Source: Grifola frondosa
Lineage: Eukaryota > Basidiomycota > Agaricomycetes > Polyporales > Grifolaceae
NCBI GenBank assembly: GCA_001683735.1
Contig: LUGG01000024.1
Coordinates: forward strand, 434,001 to 498,000
Length of the DNA: 64,000 nucleotides
Reading direction: 5' to 3'
Shown here: positions 38,201 to 50,759 of the stretch, piece after piece
Layout: the number at the start of each line of letters is the position of its first letter
How positions within the stretch are numbered: the stretch's first letter is position 1
Position numbers and translations under genes: made by a program
Notes under the pieces: model-generated
The model's database searches: none
What the model was told of the DNA's origin: nothing
What the model saw: the letters and a program-made list of their open reading frames with translations, nothing else

Positions 38201-40180
38201 AACTTAAAAAGTTATATTATTCTTATTGCAACCTTTTTCTGCTGACTCAGCAATAAAGGGAAAATAGAAAGTTATATATAAATTATATAAATTTTTAAAT
38301 ATCAAAGTGATCTTATCTTTATTTATAGTTTAAATATGATGTTATTAAAGTGTCAAAGGGCAAAGATTTATAACAGTATTGATGAAGATATGGCAAAAAA
38401 AATCAATGGCAGATTACTCTGTAGTTAGCTATATTATTCAATGTGACTAAAATGAATATTCTGTGGCTTTATGCAGTGGCTGATAGTAGCAACTTAACAA
38501 TCATATTCACTATTGTAGCTATGGTGAAAAAGTGCATTTATCATGTTTGCTTATATAATTTGGGTGCAGCATTTTTCTGCCAGTATAATAGTCAGCAGCA
38601 TTGTTTCCCAGGACTAATCTGATCCACTGCGACTTTTCACCTTGCAAAGACCTATCAATGATGCTTTTGTGAATAATACAAATCTAGACAAAGCCTCTAT
38701 TGAAAATCAGGCTCAGAAGCTGATTATTAGACCTTTATTCTTTTTGAATTAGAATCGCTTGTCGCCGGTTGTTGTTGTTGTTGATACTTGAAATATATGT
38801 GAAAATCACACTGAAGCGCCTTCGAAGCACATGAAGCTTGATGGAGCTTTTTACTCTTCTCCCTCTGTAGCTCAAGGTCTTAATTATGAGCAGACCAGAA
38901 GACAATATTCTATAGTTATTATCTCAGATCCCTGTCATTTGGAATATTAATATTATAAGTGTATAGCAATAGACTGACATTATTCAATGCACCAATTATC
39001 ACACCATCTCTCAAAATATTATCATGCACTAGTCTGAATTGGTATTTGAACATGGCAATTTTATTTGTCAGCATCTACACTACTCACTCATATAACAGTA
39101 TGTCAAGATATGCAGAAAATGAAATGATAGTATGCCTGCCTGGTTGAAGTCAGACCCTCTGCATTCATCCTCTTTCTTAATACAGACCAAGGACATTATG
39201 ATCTGGCACTAATTTCTGGGTGTAACTCATATGGTTAGTAGTCAAGTAAATTTTGTAGGTCAAGTTATATATATTATTAAGTATCAAAAAACTCATGTTA
39301 TTGTCTTAATAAAGAATCTGTTAAGAGATTGAAAAATAGGAGTAAAAGTATCATACTATTGCATTTAATACTGGTGGTACAGACAGTGAAACTGAATTAC
39401 ATAGCATGTACACTTGATAATGAACACTCTTAAGTTAGATGATGATTTTGATTTTTGTCATTAGATTTGGTAGTATTTCTAGAAGATACATAGTTATGGT
39501 AATAGGGAGTTTAAGTCTAGGACAGCTTATTCTTCCCAAAATTCTTGCCATGACATATTCCTTATGTATGAAAGATAGTTATCATTTTGTAGGTGTCATA
39601 TTTGGCATCACCCTTTGTTTGTTATTATCACAGATTATATTCATTGGCTGGCACAATACCACATTATGATTCCTAACAGCTTCATATATGAACACCTTCT
39701 CTTCCAGTCTATTTTTAATGAAGACTTATACAATTCAAAGCAGAAAGAAGAGATGTCACAGAAAAAGACACAAAGCTGAAGGAGCATAGTAATAAAGAAT
39801 TGGAGGAAGACCTTTACAATCTTTCCTCAAAACTAGTAAACAAGGACCCTAGAAAAAGAAAAGTACGACAGACAATAAATTATCAAGGAATTATCAAGGA
39901 AGCCATAAGCTAGGGTGGAGGTCATTTCACCAGAATAATGTATTCTTACAAATATCCATGAGAAAAAAGTTAATGAAGAAGAAAACTGCTGAAAAAAGCT
40001 CCAAGTAATTTGAAAATATCCTCAATCCTACACATTTCAAATTTGAAATCTTGACTTGTGAACATCAGGTCAATTGTGCATATATATTGATTGCATATTA
40101 TATTTCAATGGAACAAGTCCCTGTCACACTTTCATCATGTCTAACACACTTTATCCTCAAGTATCACCTATTACAGTCTG

Positions 40181-40550
40181 CTAGTGTTGCTGCAGCTAAG
40201 TCAGGCCTAAATGATATATGACTCATAACTTGTGCAGTTTTTCAGATATCACAGTGGTCTTACACTCATTTTGTAGCTTATATATAGCCGCATAATTCCG
40301 CCACATATCAAAATGTTATACCTTGTATTGATGGAGATATGGTCAAAAAGCCGATTGCAAAGTCCGACTTTGTAGTCAGCTTTTTCATCAATGTAACTGA
40401 AATTGAAATACATTCAAGATTATTATGCAAATGGTGGTGTTGCATTCAAATACATATACATCTTGGCTATTAATTTCAATTAAGATCATGTAATTATCTG
40501 TAAAACTCATGTCAGAATATCTAAAAAGCTGAAACAGGTGTGACTAAGCA
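40181..40550 (+). mobile_element. TAGTGTTG MITE, right end lost
   Basis: Same family as 31,134-31,520, starting ctagtgttgctgcagctaag. It ends at gtgtgactaagc and lacks the last about 15 bases of the inverted repeat. Confidence 0.75.
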
Positions 40551-41169
40551 TCCTGTCATTTCTATCTTTATACTTAATTAGGATTAAGAACACTATAATT
40601 TTGCATCACTTCCTGGTCCAATTTAAATTGTGAATTATCACATTAATTTTATTAAAAAGACATCACATGTGGTCAAATGTCAAATGATCATCATGGTTAA
40701 GCACAAGACAGCAGAGTGAAAGTTAAATTGACAGTGTTATGTGAACAGATGGCAGGGATGGTGGACTTGGGCAGCCTAGACAGTGCACTGGATGATAGAA
40801 GCATTGAAGCTGGATAATAATTTGTCACTTTCTGATTAAACATGATCATTTTTTCAAGAAATATTTGATTCAGCAATTGCAGAGAGTCTAAAGACAGTCA
40901 AGAAAATGAAGATCATAATATATTATGGCTTATGTCCTTCCTTTTCTTTTCTTATTCATCATTCATCTCCCATTTGTTTATTGAGTTTCACTCAACTCAC
41001 CTCTTGTAATTGAAATTGGATTAGCAAAAACATACTATGGTTATTTCTGCATAGTTAAACAGACTTGTGGCTATTTGCTGGTGAATATCCTGAAATATTC
41101 TAAAAGGACAGAAAGTCCTGAAATTTCTCAAAAGGTTATATGACTGATAACTCTTCCTCTTTATTTTTC

Positions 41170-43153
41170 AGCCCCTGCTCTCTCTGCAATGCCACAAACA
41201 CAACTCAAGCAAGTGTAAGTCTACAAAGTTATATTGTCACTATTCAGAATTTAATCTAATCTTGGTCTCGCCCACGGGAGCGTTCTTCTCCCACCACAAG
41301 TCGTCCATGGAAGCATTCTCCTCCCCAGAAGCATGCATGACTTACCAGGAAGTTTGAACCCAGCCCCTTTTATTCTCACAATGCAGGAACTAACCATGGG
41401 TTATCTAGCCATGAAGAGTATGAGGCACTATAATCTCTTCCACCTCACAGACCTGAGTTCGAATGCAGCCCCATCAATTCTTGCAACCCACTACTAATCA
41501 TGTGATGTCTCACTGTGAAGAGTACAAAGCACAGCCATCCCCCACTCTCTGGCCCCTTTGCAGAGCCCTTCACCTCTGCCTGCAACTTCAAAGATCCTGC
41601 AAGCAGACATGTATGATATGATCATGAAAGTGATCAAAGATGCCAAGAGCTCAAGCTTTAAATGGGCTGTAAAGTGAGTATTGTGCATATATCCTTCTGT
41701 GTGCTTAATATTATTACAGTCACAAATACACTATCACCAAGCAACTCCAGGCCAGCAGTCAATTTCTTCCTCACATGATCAGTCCTTTCGCAAGCATGTA
41801 TTGCACATTGCTTGTCAGGCTTACTGTGCATGGTATGGATAATCTATACTGGTATGCAGCAACATCAAGGAATTCAAACATTAGTAAGTCCCCTTACCTG
41901 GTTGTATGCATGCCTTACCTGCCTATATGCTTGCTTACAACTGCATACAGCTCCTCTCGCCAGTGCTGTGACTATATAGACAACTTCAAAGGCTTCTTGG
42001 CACAAGTTCTGGCATTTAAAAAGCTGCTGTCCAGCTTGGAGCAAGACATGTCTGCTCTAGAATTCATAGCAGCTTTTATGAGCATCTAAATGTCTCTCAT
42101 GCACTCTTCTGATTCATTCTCTCTCTTCTAGCTGGATTCCCATGCTCATTCTGCATGCTCAGATGATATCTCAGCACTGCGGTATGACATCCTAAATTAC
42201 ATTACAGATGTTACGCTTTCTGATGAAATGGAAATTCAACACTTTAATGTGGAAGACCATAACAAGATCCACTGTGAATTTAATGATATCTTAACCATGT
42301 GCCTCTTAGTTGGCCGCATGTCGAGACCAGATTTCGATGAGAATCCCGAGATGTAAGTGCACTTCTTACAATTTAATCAATTTTAATTTGTGCCACACAG
42401 TTTCTGTCATTGCATGCATCATGACAAGACTATAGTCTATGCTGAAGACTTTCTGAGTTTCATGTATTTTGAGGAGAATAACTAATGATGAAGACCATAT
42501 CGATGAGGAACTCTGCCGAGGGGATCTGTTGGTCCAGGTGAGTGCAACTGACTACAATGAATTAATTTTCTAAAATTTAGATATCAGTGCTACCAGCATG
42601 TATTCACTGGGAGGTGCACAGAATTGGCCACACTGGGAATGCCACATGGTGCCAGATGCAAAGGCATCACAGCAATGAACATGATGGACAGGGTCACTCC
42701 CCAGAGCATTGCCTATGTGGCTATCTTGGTGAGTTATTTTGCCTTGCATGTGAATACTTAATTTTGATAGGTCCATTTTGCACTCTCCACACAATCTGAG
42801 TGGAGTGTCATCGACAATCAATTCTCACTCAAAGCGCTGTACTACACCACTCTGAATTCCTTTCAGAATGCAGATTGGACAGCAGAAACTCTTCGGTGGT
42901 GGAACTAGTAAGTTCATGTCTATTATCTTTTCATATGCTAACTACAGAGCCTATTTAATCTATCTACAGTACTGTCTTTGGCATTACTGGTGATGCTAGT
43001 GGCAATGAGAGCAATGCTGACTCGAATTGGCCCCTCGTGCATATGACGGCTGTCACCAGGCTTCATATACAGCAAAATGTGTATTGTGAGGCCAAAGATA
43101 CAGAGGTTGCCAGTGCTGAGGATGCCAATGTTGCAAGGATGCGAATGCTATGA
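41170..43153 (+). CDS. DUF6698-type Agaricomycete protein
   Basis: Spliced from short exons; the 3' half is well supported. One exon (about 42,129-42,352) reads SDEMEIQHFNVEDHNKIHCE and later CLLVGRMSRPDFDENPE, ending at a gtaagt donor. The core reads YQHVFTGRCTELATLGMPHG then VTPQSIAYVAI (42,590-42,729). An intron (gtgagt...gatag) is followed by VHFALSTQSEWSVIDNQFSL and ADWTAETLRWWN. A further intron (gtaagt...ctacag) joins YTVFGITGDASGNES to the TGA at 43,153. This R-G..HG.T.VTP.SIAYVA.QV.FAL pattern is, from memory, DUF6698, a family expanded in Agaricomycetes with unknown function. The 5' exons and start are uncertain. It is the only gene in the AT-rich island with a convincing conserved exon chain. 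Confidence 0.6.
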
Positions 43154-44598
43154 AGGATCAAGATGATGATGAGATCCCCAATGAGCTAGATGGAGTGGAA
43201 CGAAATGGCAAAGAAGAGGATTAATATGGTGATTTTAATGCACCATGCCTGCACTTCAATGCTTAGAAGTGTTCAGGTTTATGCACAGGATCTTTTGTCT
43301 CAGATACTTCACTCATTTTATGTGCTTTCTTGTTGACTCGGACTCGGACACTTTTGTGCTCGTTACTCTGCTAGTTTCTTGTGCTCTTTCATTGGCTTGG
43401 ACACTCATACTTACTGCTAAATGTGTATTTAAAGAACTATTAATGCATTATTGTTGCTGTTTCATTTCATTCGATAAGATTTGATAAGCATATACTGGAT
43501 GTCAGTGAAAATATTATCATAGCTGGCCATATGCTCCTACCAAGCTGGCTGTATCCCAGTGTAGCTGACTGTAGCTAACATGTGTCTAGGTCCGTGGCAG
43601 GACCAGTAAGTGCCATTATACTGCTACCTACTATATTAGTTATGCCATCACTTTATTTGAATGCAAGATCGAGCTAAAATATATTTGATTTTGAAGAATG
43701 TATTCTAATATAGTCAATGTTGAGTGGGGCAGAATTTTGCTGATGGATGTGTTCCTAATTATTCTGCACTTTCTTTTGCAGCTTGTTTCTTCATTATTAT
43801 TTTCTTCATCATTAATACTTGTAAAAGTATGCTGTCTTAAAGATGTGGTCTCGATCCTATCTTCTGACCAATCTGATAACTTCCTTTCTGCCATGCTCTC
43901 TTTTTCACAGGTCTTTGTATTACCAGCTTGGATGGGGGAGTGTAAAGGTCATTTTCTAATTCTTCATCAATATGCTTTTCTGACTTTCCACTTTCTTTTG
44001 ATATGACCTCCTCTTCTGATGCGTTAATGTCTTCATAAGAGACACTTTGAGAGAGAGGGTGTTCATATAGAGAACTGCTTGAAACCATGGTAAAAGATGA
44101 AAGCAACTGATAATGGATGAAATAATAGAGGTATAACAGGAACTTTTTGTCAAAAATGTAGCACACTATCAACATATAAGTGTGATTAACATGATGTTCA
44201 CAAGGTAGGATGCTAAGTTTGAAATATGCTGATCAATGGTCACATTGCCATGTTTAAGTACTAATTCATTTTGGTGCATGACAATGTCATGAAAGTTAAT
44301 AGATATAAGCTGTGCTAAAAGAATATCAGTTTAAAGATGCCAGTGAAAGTTCAAGCAATTTAGGAGAAGTACCAATCTTTAAATTGCCCCCTAACTATGG
44401 AGCTCATGATGTCCCAGCATGCCTTAGTACAGTCAATACAAAAATGTGTTCACTCAAGCTTGTAAGTCCTATGATTCTGGTTCCATGTTCAAACTTATTT
44501 GAAACATTGTAAATAGATGAGTGTCAAGATTTTAAGTGACAAGTGTTGAACAAAGACCCTGTTCTGACATCTCATTTTTCATAACTTTGATGACCTGA
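43154..44598. other. AT-rich, nothing intact
   Basis: Short frames on both strands only. The minus frame 43,837-44,175 is Ser/Glu-rich without a recognised motif. Confidence 0.4.
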
Positions 44599-44981
44599 CT
44601 AGTGTTGCTGCAGCTAAGTCAGGCCTAAATGATATATGACTCATAACTTGTGCAGTTTTTCAGATATCAAAGTGGTCTTACACTCATTTTGTAGCCTATA
44701 TATAGCCGCATACTCTTGCCACATATCAAAATGTTATACCTTGTATTGATGGAGATATGGCCAAAAAGCTGATTACAAAGTCTGACTTTGTAGTCAGCTT
44801 TTTCATCAATGTAACTGAAATTGAAACACATTCAGAATAATTATGCAAATAATGGTGTTACATTCAAATATGTATACATCTTAGCTATTAATTTCAATTA
44901 AGATCATGTCAGTATTTGTAAAACTCATGTCAGAATATCTAAAAAGCTGAAACAGGTGTGACTAAGCCATGGCAACACTAG
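44599..44981 (+). mobile_element. TAGTGTTG MITE
   Basis: 383 bp with both ends: ctagtgttgctgcagctaag and, inverted, ctagtgttgccatggcttag. Confidence 0.75.
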
Positions 44982-45171
44982 ACCTGACAATGTCTCCTGT
45001 CTGTCCACTTACTGATCTTCATGCTGCTCTATAACATTTATAAGCTGAATTCAACCAGCCCCCACCCTACTGATTAGCTATGAAAGCAATCTACATTCCA
45101 CTTGCAGAGTTTAACATTTGACCACACTGTCACCTACCTGGAGGTTTTTACACTATCTTCTTTTATGAAGG

Positions 45172-45698
45172 CATCAGCAAAACTCAACTTTTCCTTAATA
45201 TACATACTTGGAGAGTCCTATTTATTTTGCTTATCACATTTTTCACCATTAATTATTTTATTTAAGATCTGAATCAAGAGCTACTTATTTTTCTAAAATT
45301 AAGTACACTAAGTAATAAAAAAAGTGGCATTAAGTAAGAATGAGTCTCCAAGAAAAAGTTGCTAATGCTCCAGACTCCTAAAATTAGCTGTCACTAGTGC
45401 ATTCATGTTGCTACATATATTTTGTGAAAATTATATAACATATATAATAAAGAATTTCTTTAAAAGGAAAATTACTGGATTAAGACATTCAAACAAGAGC
45501 AAGTGAATGCACTAGAATGGCTGGCCAGAAATTTTAACTGAGCTCCCCAAGCACTGAAAACAAATAGCGACAATGCTCAAATTTACTACTCACAAGTCTC
45601 AAACTGTGCAAGTGACTCCTCAAGTGCACCTGGGGTCCTTGCAGTAAGTGTGCATGACAACTCTAAGTATATGAAGAAAAAGTTGAGTTTTGCTGATG
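45172..45698. mobile_element. CATCAG-end element, 527 bp
   Basis: Left end CATCAGCAAAACTCAACTTTT, right end (inverted) CATCAGCAAAACTCAACTTTT. It is interleaved with another inverted repeat (arms about 45,385-45,545 and 45,700-45,875), so at least two elements overlap here. Confidence 0.6.
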
Positions 45699-45875
45699 TG
45701 CTCAGAAAGCTCAGTCAAAACTTCTGGCCAGCTGTCCTAGCATGTTTACTTGCTTTTGTTTGAATTTCTTAATTCAGTAATTTTCCTTTTAAAGAAATCC
45801 TTTATTAAACATGTTACATAATTTTTGCAAAATGTATGTAGCAACATGAACATGGCTGGCACTAAGAGGGACTAC

Positions 45876-47167
45876 TAATGTTTTCACCAAAACTATAGTG
45901 ATATTATTGTAAACTTAGATTAAATAATTTCAATGGGAAATTTATGATTACATTGTAATATTGTTTAAAATGCTTCCAGAACAAGTCCCAAGATAATAAC
46001 AAAATGTAATCTAGCAATACATAGTAAAAACATTATATATTTTATTGATCTTTTCTCATGCACACATTTTGACTGGGATTATGAGATGTTTTCACATAAA
46101 ATATTTTAATTTTCTTGTGGATTCATACATAACATTTTGCTAAGAACTGTTTAGAATGGGTTTTTTTGTTCAGAATGCGATCACTATGGCATCCTAAATG
46201 TTATTGCAAAACATATTTAAAATGCTATCAAGATGTTGACTTTATGTATATCCGAAAGACATTCAGAAAACATCGAAAAGTCAATTAAAATGTATTTCAT
46301 GGAATCGTGTATGATTCATACACCAGTTTCGACGTCTCTGTTCTCTCTCTGCTCGCTGTCATGCCCTCATGACCTCTGACACCAAAACTCACCCAAAGAA
46401 AAGGCCACCCTCTGCTCCTTCTCTGGCCCAGAGGTTCACAAAGAGATGTAAACCTTTTCAACCTGCAACAGTTTATTATACCATACCCACATCCTGACAA
46501 TGAGATATTTGCCCATTTACCCTTGGAGCTTCAAGGTATCTCCATATGAGACTGTCTGGATTATCACCTTGCAGTAGTATTCTCGGAGATATTCAATTGC
46601 AGACTGTGCACCCCATTACTACAGAGTGATCTCTTATGCATCCCAGTGAACACTCGGACCTTTATTGCCTTGAAGATAATGTATCAAGTGGACAGCAATG
46701 ACCTGCAGATGATAGAATCTGTTGTGGATATCTTCAGCTTCGGTTTCTAGAAATTTATTGTTACCCTTCACATGACAAGAGACCTCCTATGATAAATGCT
46801 ATATCTATGTGCTAGCCTCAATTTCATCCCCCCAGCTGAATGCATCAATTCTCAAAGTGAAATTGTCACCAAGTTGTCCCAATTGAAGAAGCTACATGTT
46901 CTACATCTCAATATCTATCACCCCTACATCTTGCCATGAAAGTTCAAAACTGAACTGCCCCATGTCCTCAAGGAGCAAGCCTCAGAGTGCAGATTATTGC
47001 CAATGCTTCCAGCTCTCACAGCTTTATGAGATTACTTTCATCCATGAGAGCTCTTGTATTGTAAATCAACCATGACCCCATGGTTGTACAATCAAACTCT
47101 TTTTCGAGGGCAAGTCATTTCATTGCTGCGAGTTCTTGTATGTGGCCTCTCCCACACTAGGCTCACT
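45876..47167. other. AT-rich, nothing recognised
   Basis: The plus-strand part 46,560-47,140 has long stretches of plausible but stop-interrupted protein (for example ECINSQSEIVTKLSQLKKLH). It suggests a decayed gene of unknown family. Confidence 0.35.
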
Positions 47168-47346
47168 AGCCAGCCTCTATATGCAGAAAATAGTTGTTCC
47201 TCTATATAGAGGCTGGATTGTCATGTGAGAGGCTACTGAAAGGTCCCCCATGGGAATGTGGAGTTTTAACATGCCAACAGCATGATCGTGCACGGAGTGT
47301 TGTACTACAATTCTGCCATGTGCACACTACATCTCACTCATATTCT
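47168..47346 (+). repeat. dispersed repeat, copy 2 of 2
   Basis: Counterpart of 29,805-29,992. This copy retains more G and C (for example catgatcgtgcacggagtg) and its hairpin arms ccagcctctatat and atatagaggctgg are exact. Confidence 0.6.
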
Positions 47347-47600
47347 GGTCTGCTGTTTTAGTTTTGAGAATGAGGCACATTGGTTGAAAGTGATGACTTG
47401 ATGGATGTTGTGGATGTCAAGACCATAGTTACAAGTGTCAGTGCATACACTGATGCATATAATGCCTGCCTCCATATCTTTTTTAAATGCTATCTGATCA
47501 TCCTGCAACAGCAGTGCATTGACGGGCTTCACAAGGAGACTGTGGGTAGGGATAGACATTGGTATAAGGCAGTTGAGGAAATAATATGCCAACCACACTC
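47340..47600 (-). pseudogene. RecQ-type helicase fragment (C-terminal motifs)
   Basis: The minus strand reads FKKDMEAGIICISVCTDTCN, then YGLDIHNIHQVITF, then SFSKLKQQTRIG. In RecQ/SF2 helicases this is motif V (T-D..G.G.D) followed by the QR-type motif VI region; the second motif is degraded. No other helicase motif lies next to it. RecQ-like helicase genes are often amplified with transposons in Agaricomycetes (known), so this is probably such debris. Confidence 0.5.
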
Positions 47601-48180
47601 AATAGTGTCACAAAAGCTTAGCATCATAGGGATGTCATCTGCAGATTTCAAATTAATCAGAATCAGGAAGGTCAGGTCTAAGAAGTGCATGCTGGAGACA
47701 GAGTGTTCAAGAAAGCATGGGATATACTTGATGTTTGTGCGGTCAACAGAGTGGCAAGCATTTATAAAGAAACTCTGTCGAAAACCTAGACCCGCAGAGT
47801 TTCAACCCAAGTTGCAGTATCAGTCAAGGCTGCCCAGACTGTTTGTAGTGGCAAATGTGCTTGCATGTGTAATAATGCCTGATAAGCCACAGTCCAGACA
47901 CTAGCATCAAGCTTGTCAGCAAGATGTACTTCATCCATGAAGAACTAGTGAAATTGGCAGCAGGTCTTCGGGTCTCTAAGCACTTTGTGAATCTGATCAT
48001 GTTGTAGCATCCAGGAAGTCATAATGTGGATTTAAATGTCGTTGCCATTGGGGCACTCTGAGAACAAGTTGTGTCAGTCATAAGAGGCCTCCCTGACTGT
48101 GTCTTGATTTATCACTAGCACTTGAAGACCACATGCACTGAAGACATCCACCTGTGAATGAGCTTCAAAATGCAAGGACT

Positions 48181-49026
48181 TGTTGGCTTTTGGATTGGTT
48201 GGTGGTGAGTGGTGTGAAGTGCATAACCATGGAAAAGCTAGGAAGAGTTTGCAGCGGGTGTTCTGATAGTATTCCTCACTTATTTGTAACCCTCTATGTG
48301 TGGGCATTGGGCCCTATTTGATTACTCACTGGCTTGTTTTCTACACAAGCAAGTCATTTTTGTGGTTGGGTCATCAATCAGTGGTGGTGGGCCTGGTCTT
48401 GGCTCACTGGCTATCTTCTTATCACTCTTGGGATTGATGGGTTGCAGTTATCAGTACTTGTCTATTCTCATGGCAGAATCATTCCTCTCTGCTTAAATTC
48501 TGACCTCTCTCCATTCAGCTATCACTTGTGATTGGGATAAAACTGGGTGCGGTGGATGCAGGGTGGTTGGCAGAGCTTTGGGTTAATGCTGATGGGCTGG
48601 ATGTTTATTGAAGGTGATTCAGGCTGGACAGGAGTTGTGGTATAGGCTGGCTGCACTCTGGCAGAGATGGTGCTGGGTTGGGCACTGGCTGGTTCAGGGA
48701 TTCGGTTGAGGGCTGGCACGGTTGAGGGGGTGCAGGCAGCAAGTCTTGGATGGTGCACTTTGCTTTCACTTTTCTTGCTGATGGATCAGTTGGATTGGAC
48801 TGGATGGATATGGAAGGCTGGCAGTGAGTGCGTGTGGCACTTCACTTGCTCAAGGGGGTGTGTTGGCTTTTGGATTGGTTGGTGGCAAGTGGCGAGAAGT
48901 GTGTGACTGTGGCAAAGCTAGGAAGAGTTTGCAGTAGGCATTTCTGATAGTATTCCTCACTTGTTTGTAACCCTCTACATGCAGGCATTGGGCCCTATTC
49001 AATTGCTTTCTAGCTTGTTCTCTACA
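48181..49026 (+). mobile_element. TRIM (miniature LTR retrotransposon)
   Basis: Two direct terminal repeats of 165-166 bp (48,181-48,345 and 48,861-49,026), each starting TGTTGGCTTTTGGATTGG and ending TACA. A polypurine-type tract (caagggggtg) lies directly before the right repeat. The 515-bp interior is non-coding. The structure fits a terminal-repeat retrotransposon in miniature. No clear 5-bp target duplication is visible. Confidence 0.65.
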
Positions 49027-49064
49027 GACACTCTACAGGACTAGTAATTGATAATTTCACTTTA

Positions 49065-49471
49065 TGTTAGAGGGCAAACTGAGCATGACATTGCAACACC
49101 ACGTAACGTACAGACTTTCGTTATCATAAGCTTCTTTTCTTTGTTACCTTATTTAGACATTGTCGCTACTGAATGCCTGGGCAGCATAGCTAGCACATCA
49201 TTCCTTTCTATTTCCATACAACCCATTCCCGACTGCTTCTGCTCGTTACTACCTATGTACTCGTAGCTATATAACCCTCTCCTCGTTGCACCTGATACCT
49301 CAGTTACTTGCAGAGACACTGACTGAGGTATGTGTATCCCTTCATTTATCATTCACTCTTTACTTATAGACTCTTTCATGTAGCTGCATGTAACCTTCAT
49401 TAGGTAGCTACATACATTAATCTATCAGTCACTTGCAGAGACACTGACTGAGCTGCATGTAACCTTTGTTA
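49065..49471 (+). repeat. copia 5' LTR
   Basis: Starts TGTTAGAGGGCAAACTGAGC and ends aacctttgtta, followed by the primer-binding site. Confidence 0.8.
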
Positions 49472-49483
49472 GGTTATGAGCCC
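49472..49483 (+). promoter_or_regulatory. primer-binding site (half-tRNA type)
   Basis: ggttatgagccc is the complement of GGGCTCATAACC, the anticodon stem-loop of eukaryotic initiator tRNA-Met. Copia-type elements of the hemivirus group prime from such an internal tRNA site (established knowledge). Confidence 0.6.
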
Positions 49484-49573
49484 TGCATAGGCTAGTGCAA
49501 CAGTGTTGAAATACTGAGCTTATTTCTTGCTATTACTCCTTGCTTCTCATATCACACACTCGTTGAATTTATC

Positions 49574-50743
49574 ATGTCATTGACAAAGCTATCTGAAGAC
49601 TTCCTATGTGTCCCCTGACTCGATATTGCTGGTGCAAACTGGGTTGTCTATAAGGATCGTCTCCGATGGGCTGCTGATGCCCATGGCTACCTTGACCATG
49701 TTGATGGAACGAAGCACTAACCCACCGCTTCCACTCCGGCTACCACCACAACCCCTCCAGCTGCTGCTGCCACTGCTGGTACCACTACTTCTCCCGCTGC
49801 TGCTCCCGCTGTCATCCCCACAGCACAGGGGCCAAGAGCAGCCAATGTCCAGAAGTACGAGGAGGCCATAGCCAAGTGGTGGAAGGGTGAGGCCATTGTA
49901 AAGCAGATGATTGCCAGTACGATCCCTGACTCCCTCTTCATGAAGGTATGAAGCCATCCAACTGCTCGCGACATCTGGCTGGTGCTTGCCGGTATCTTCA
50001 AGAAGAAATCCCACATGGTCTCCATCAACCTATGATGACGTCTTTAGGAGGAGCAGTGTGGAGAGAAGGGAGACATGGGAGCTCACTTTATGAAGCTTTG
50101 CATGATGTGCGAGGATCTTGCCATGATGGAACACCCACCTTCTGATGATGACTTCTATGTGATCATTCTCGGCTCAATGCTGGTATCATATGATCCCTAT
50201 ATCTCTGCCATGAATGCTACATCTAGCATTCTCGGTATGACACTCACCACAGATGATCTCATGCTCACGTTAACTGAGAAGTACAAGCACCATACGCTGA
50301 AGTCAAAGGGTGCCAAAGAGTCTTCTGATGCTGCATTCTCAGCTGGTGACAAGTCATTGAAGGGGGAGTCAAAGCAGAACGTTAAATGCTTCAATTGTAA
50401 GAAGAAAGGGCATTACAAGTCTGATTGCTGGGCACCCGAAGGGGGCAAGGAGGGGCAGGGTCCCAAGGGGAAGGCAAAGGCAAAGGAGGCAGCTGCAATG
50501 GTGAAAACTGATGAGAAGTCGGAGGATGCCGTGTGGCTTGCAATGGTGGAAGAGAATGTCCACTGCTGTCTCAACGAGATGTTCGAGGAGCCTCCTGCTA
50601 ATCCATTGTCGATGACGACAATGAGATCCCTGACCTCGTGTCCGTGTCTGATGCTTCAGATGACAAGGACTGTTCCTGGAGTGAGTCAGATGAATCGGAG
50701 AACATTTCCGATGAAGAACATACCATGTTCGAAGGTGCGTTGA
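49574..50743 (+). pseudogene. copia gag
   Basis: Begins ATGTCATTGACAAAGCTATC (MSLTKLSEDF), with stops soon after. Recognisable pieces are RWAADAHGYLDHVDGT, GEAIVKQMIASTIPDSLFMK, HPPSDDDFYVIILGS and the zinc knuckle CFNCKKKGHYKSDC (C-x2-C-x4-H-x4-C) at about 50,388-50,430. It is the nucleocapsid and RNA-packaging part of the element. Several frame breaks are present. Confidence 0.7.
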
Positions 50744-50759
50744 TTGTGCAGGAGAATTC

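Larger units (their letters stand above)
34093..41160. other. AT-rich, CpG-poor island without intact genes
   Basis: About 7 kb with only short frames. Apart from one MITE (40,181) and a Ser/Asp-rich low-complexity stretch (35,060-35,215), nothing is identified. Contains (AT)n at 36,601-36,618 and (GTT)n at 38,768-38,782. Confidence 0.4.

Noticed and set aside
41455..41475. gagttcgaatgc as a tRNA or SINE B box
   Set aside because: There is no A box at the right distance, no cloverleaf and no poly-A or target duplication.
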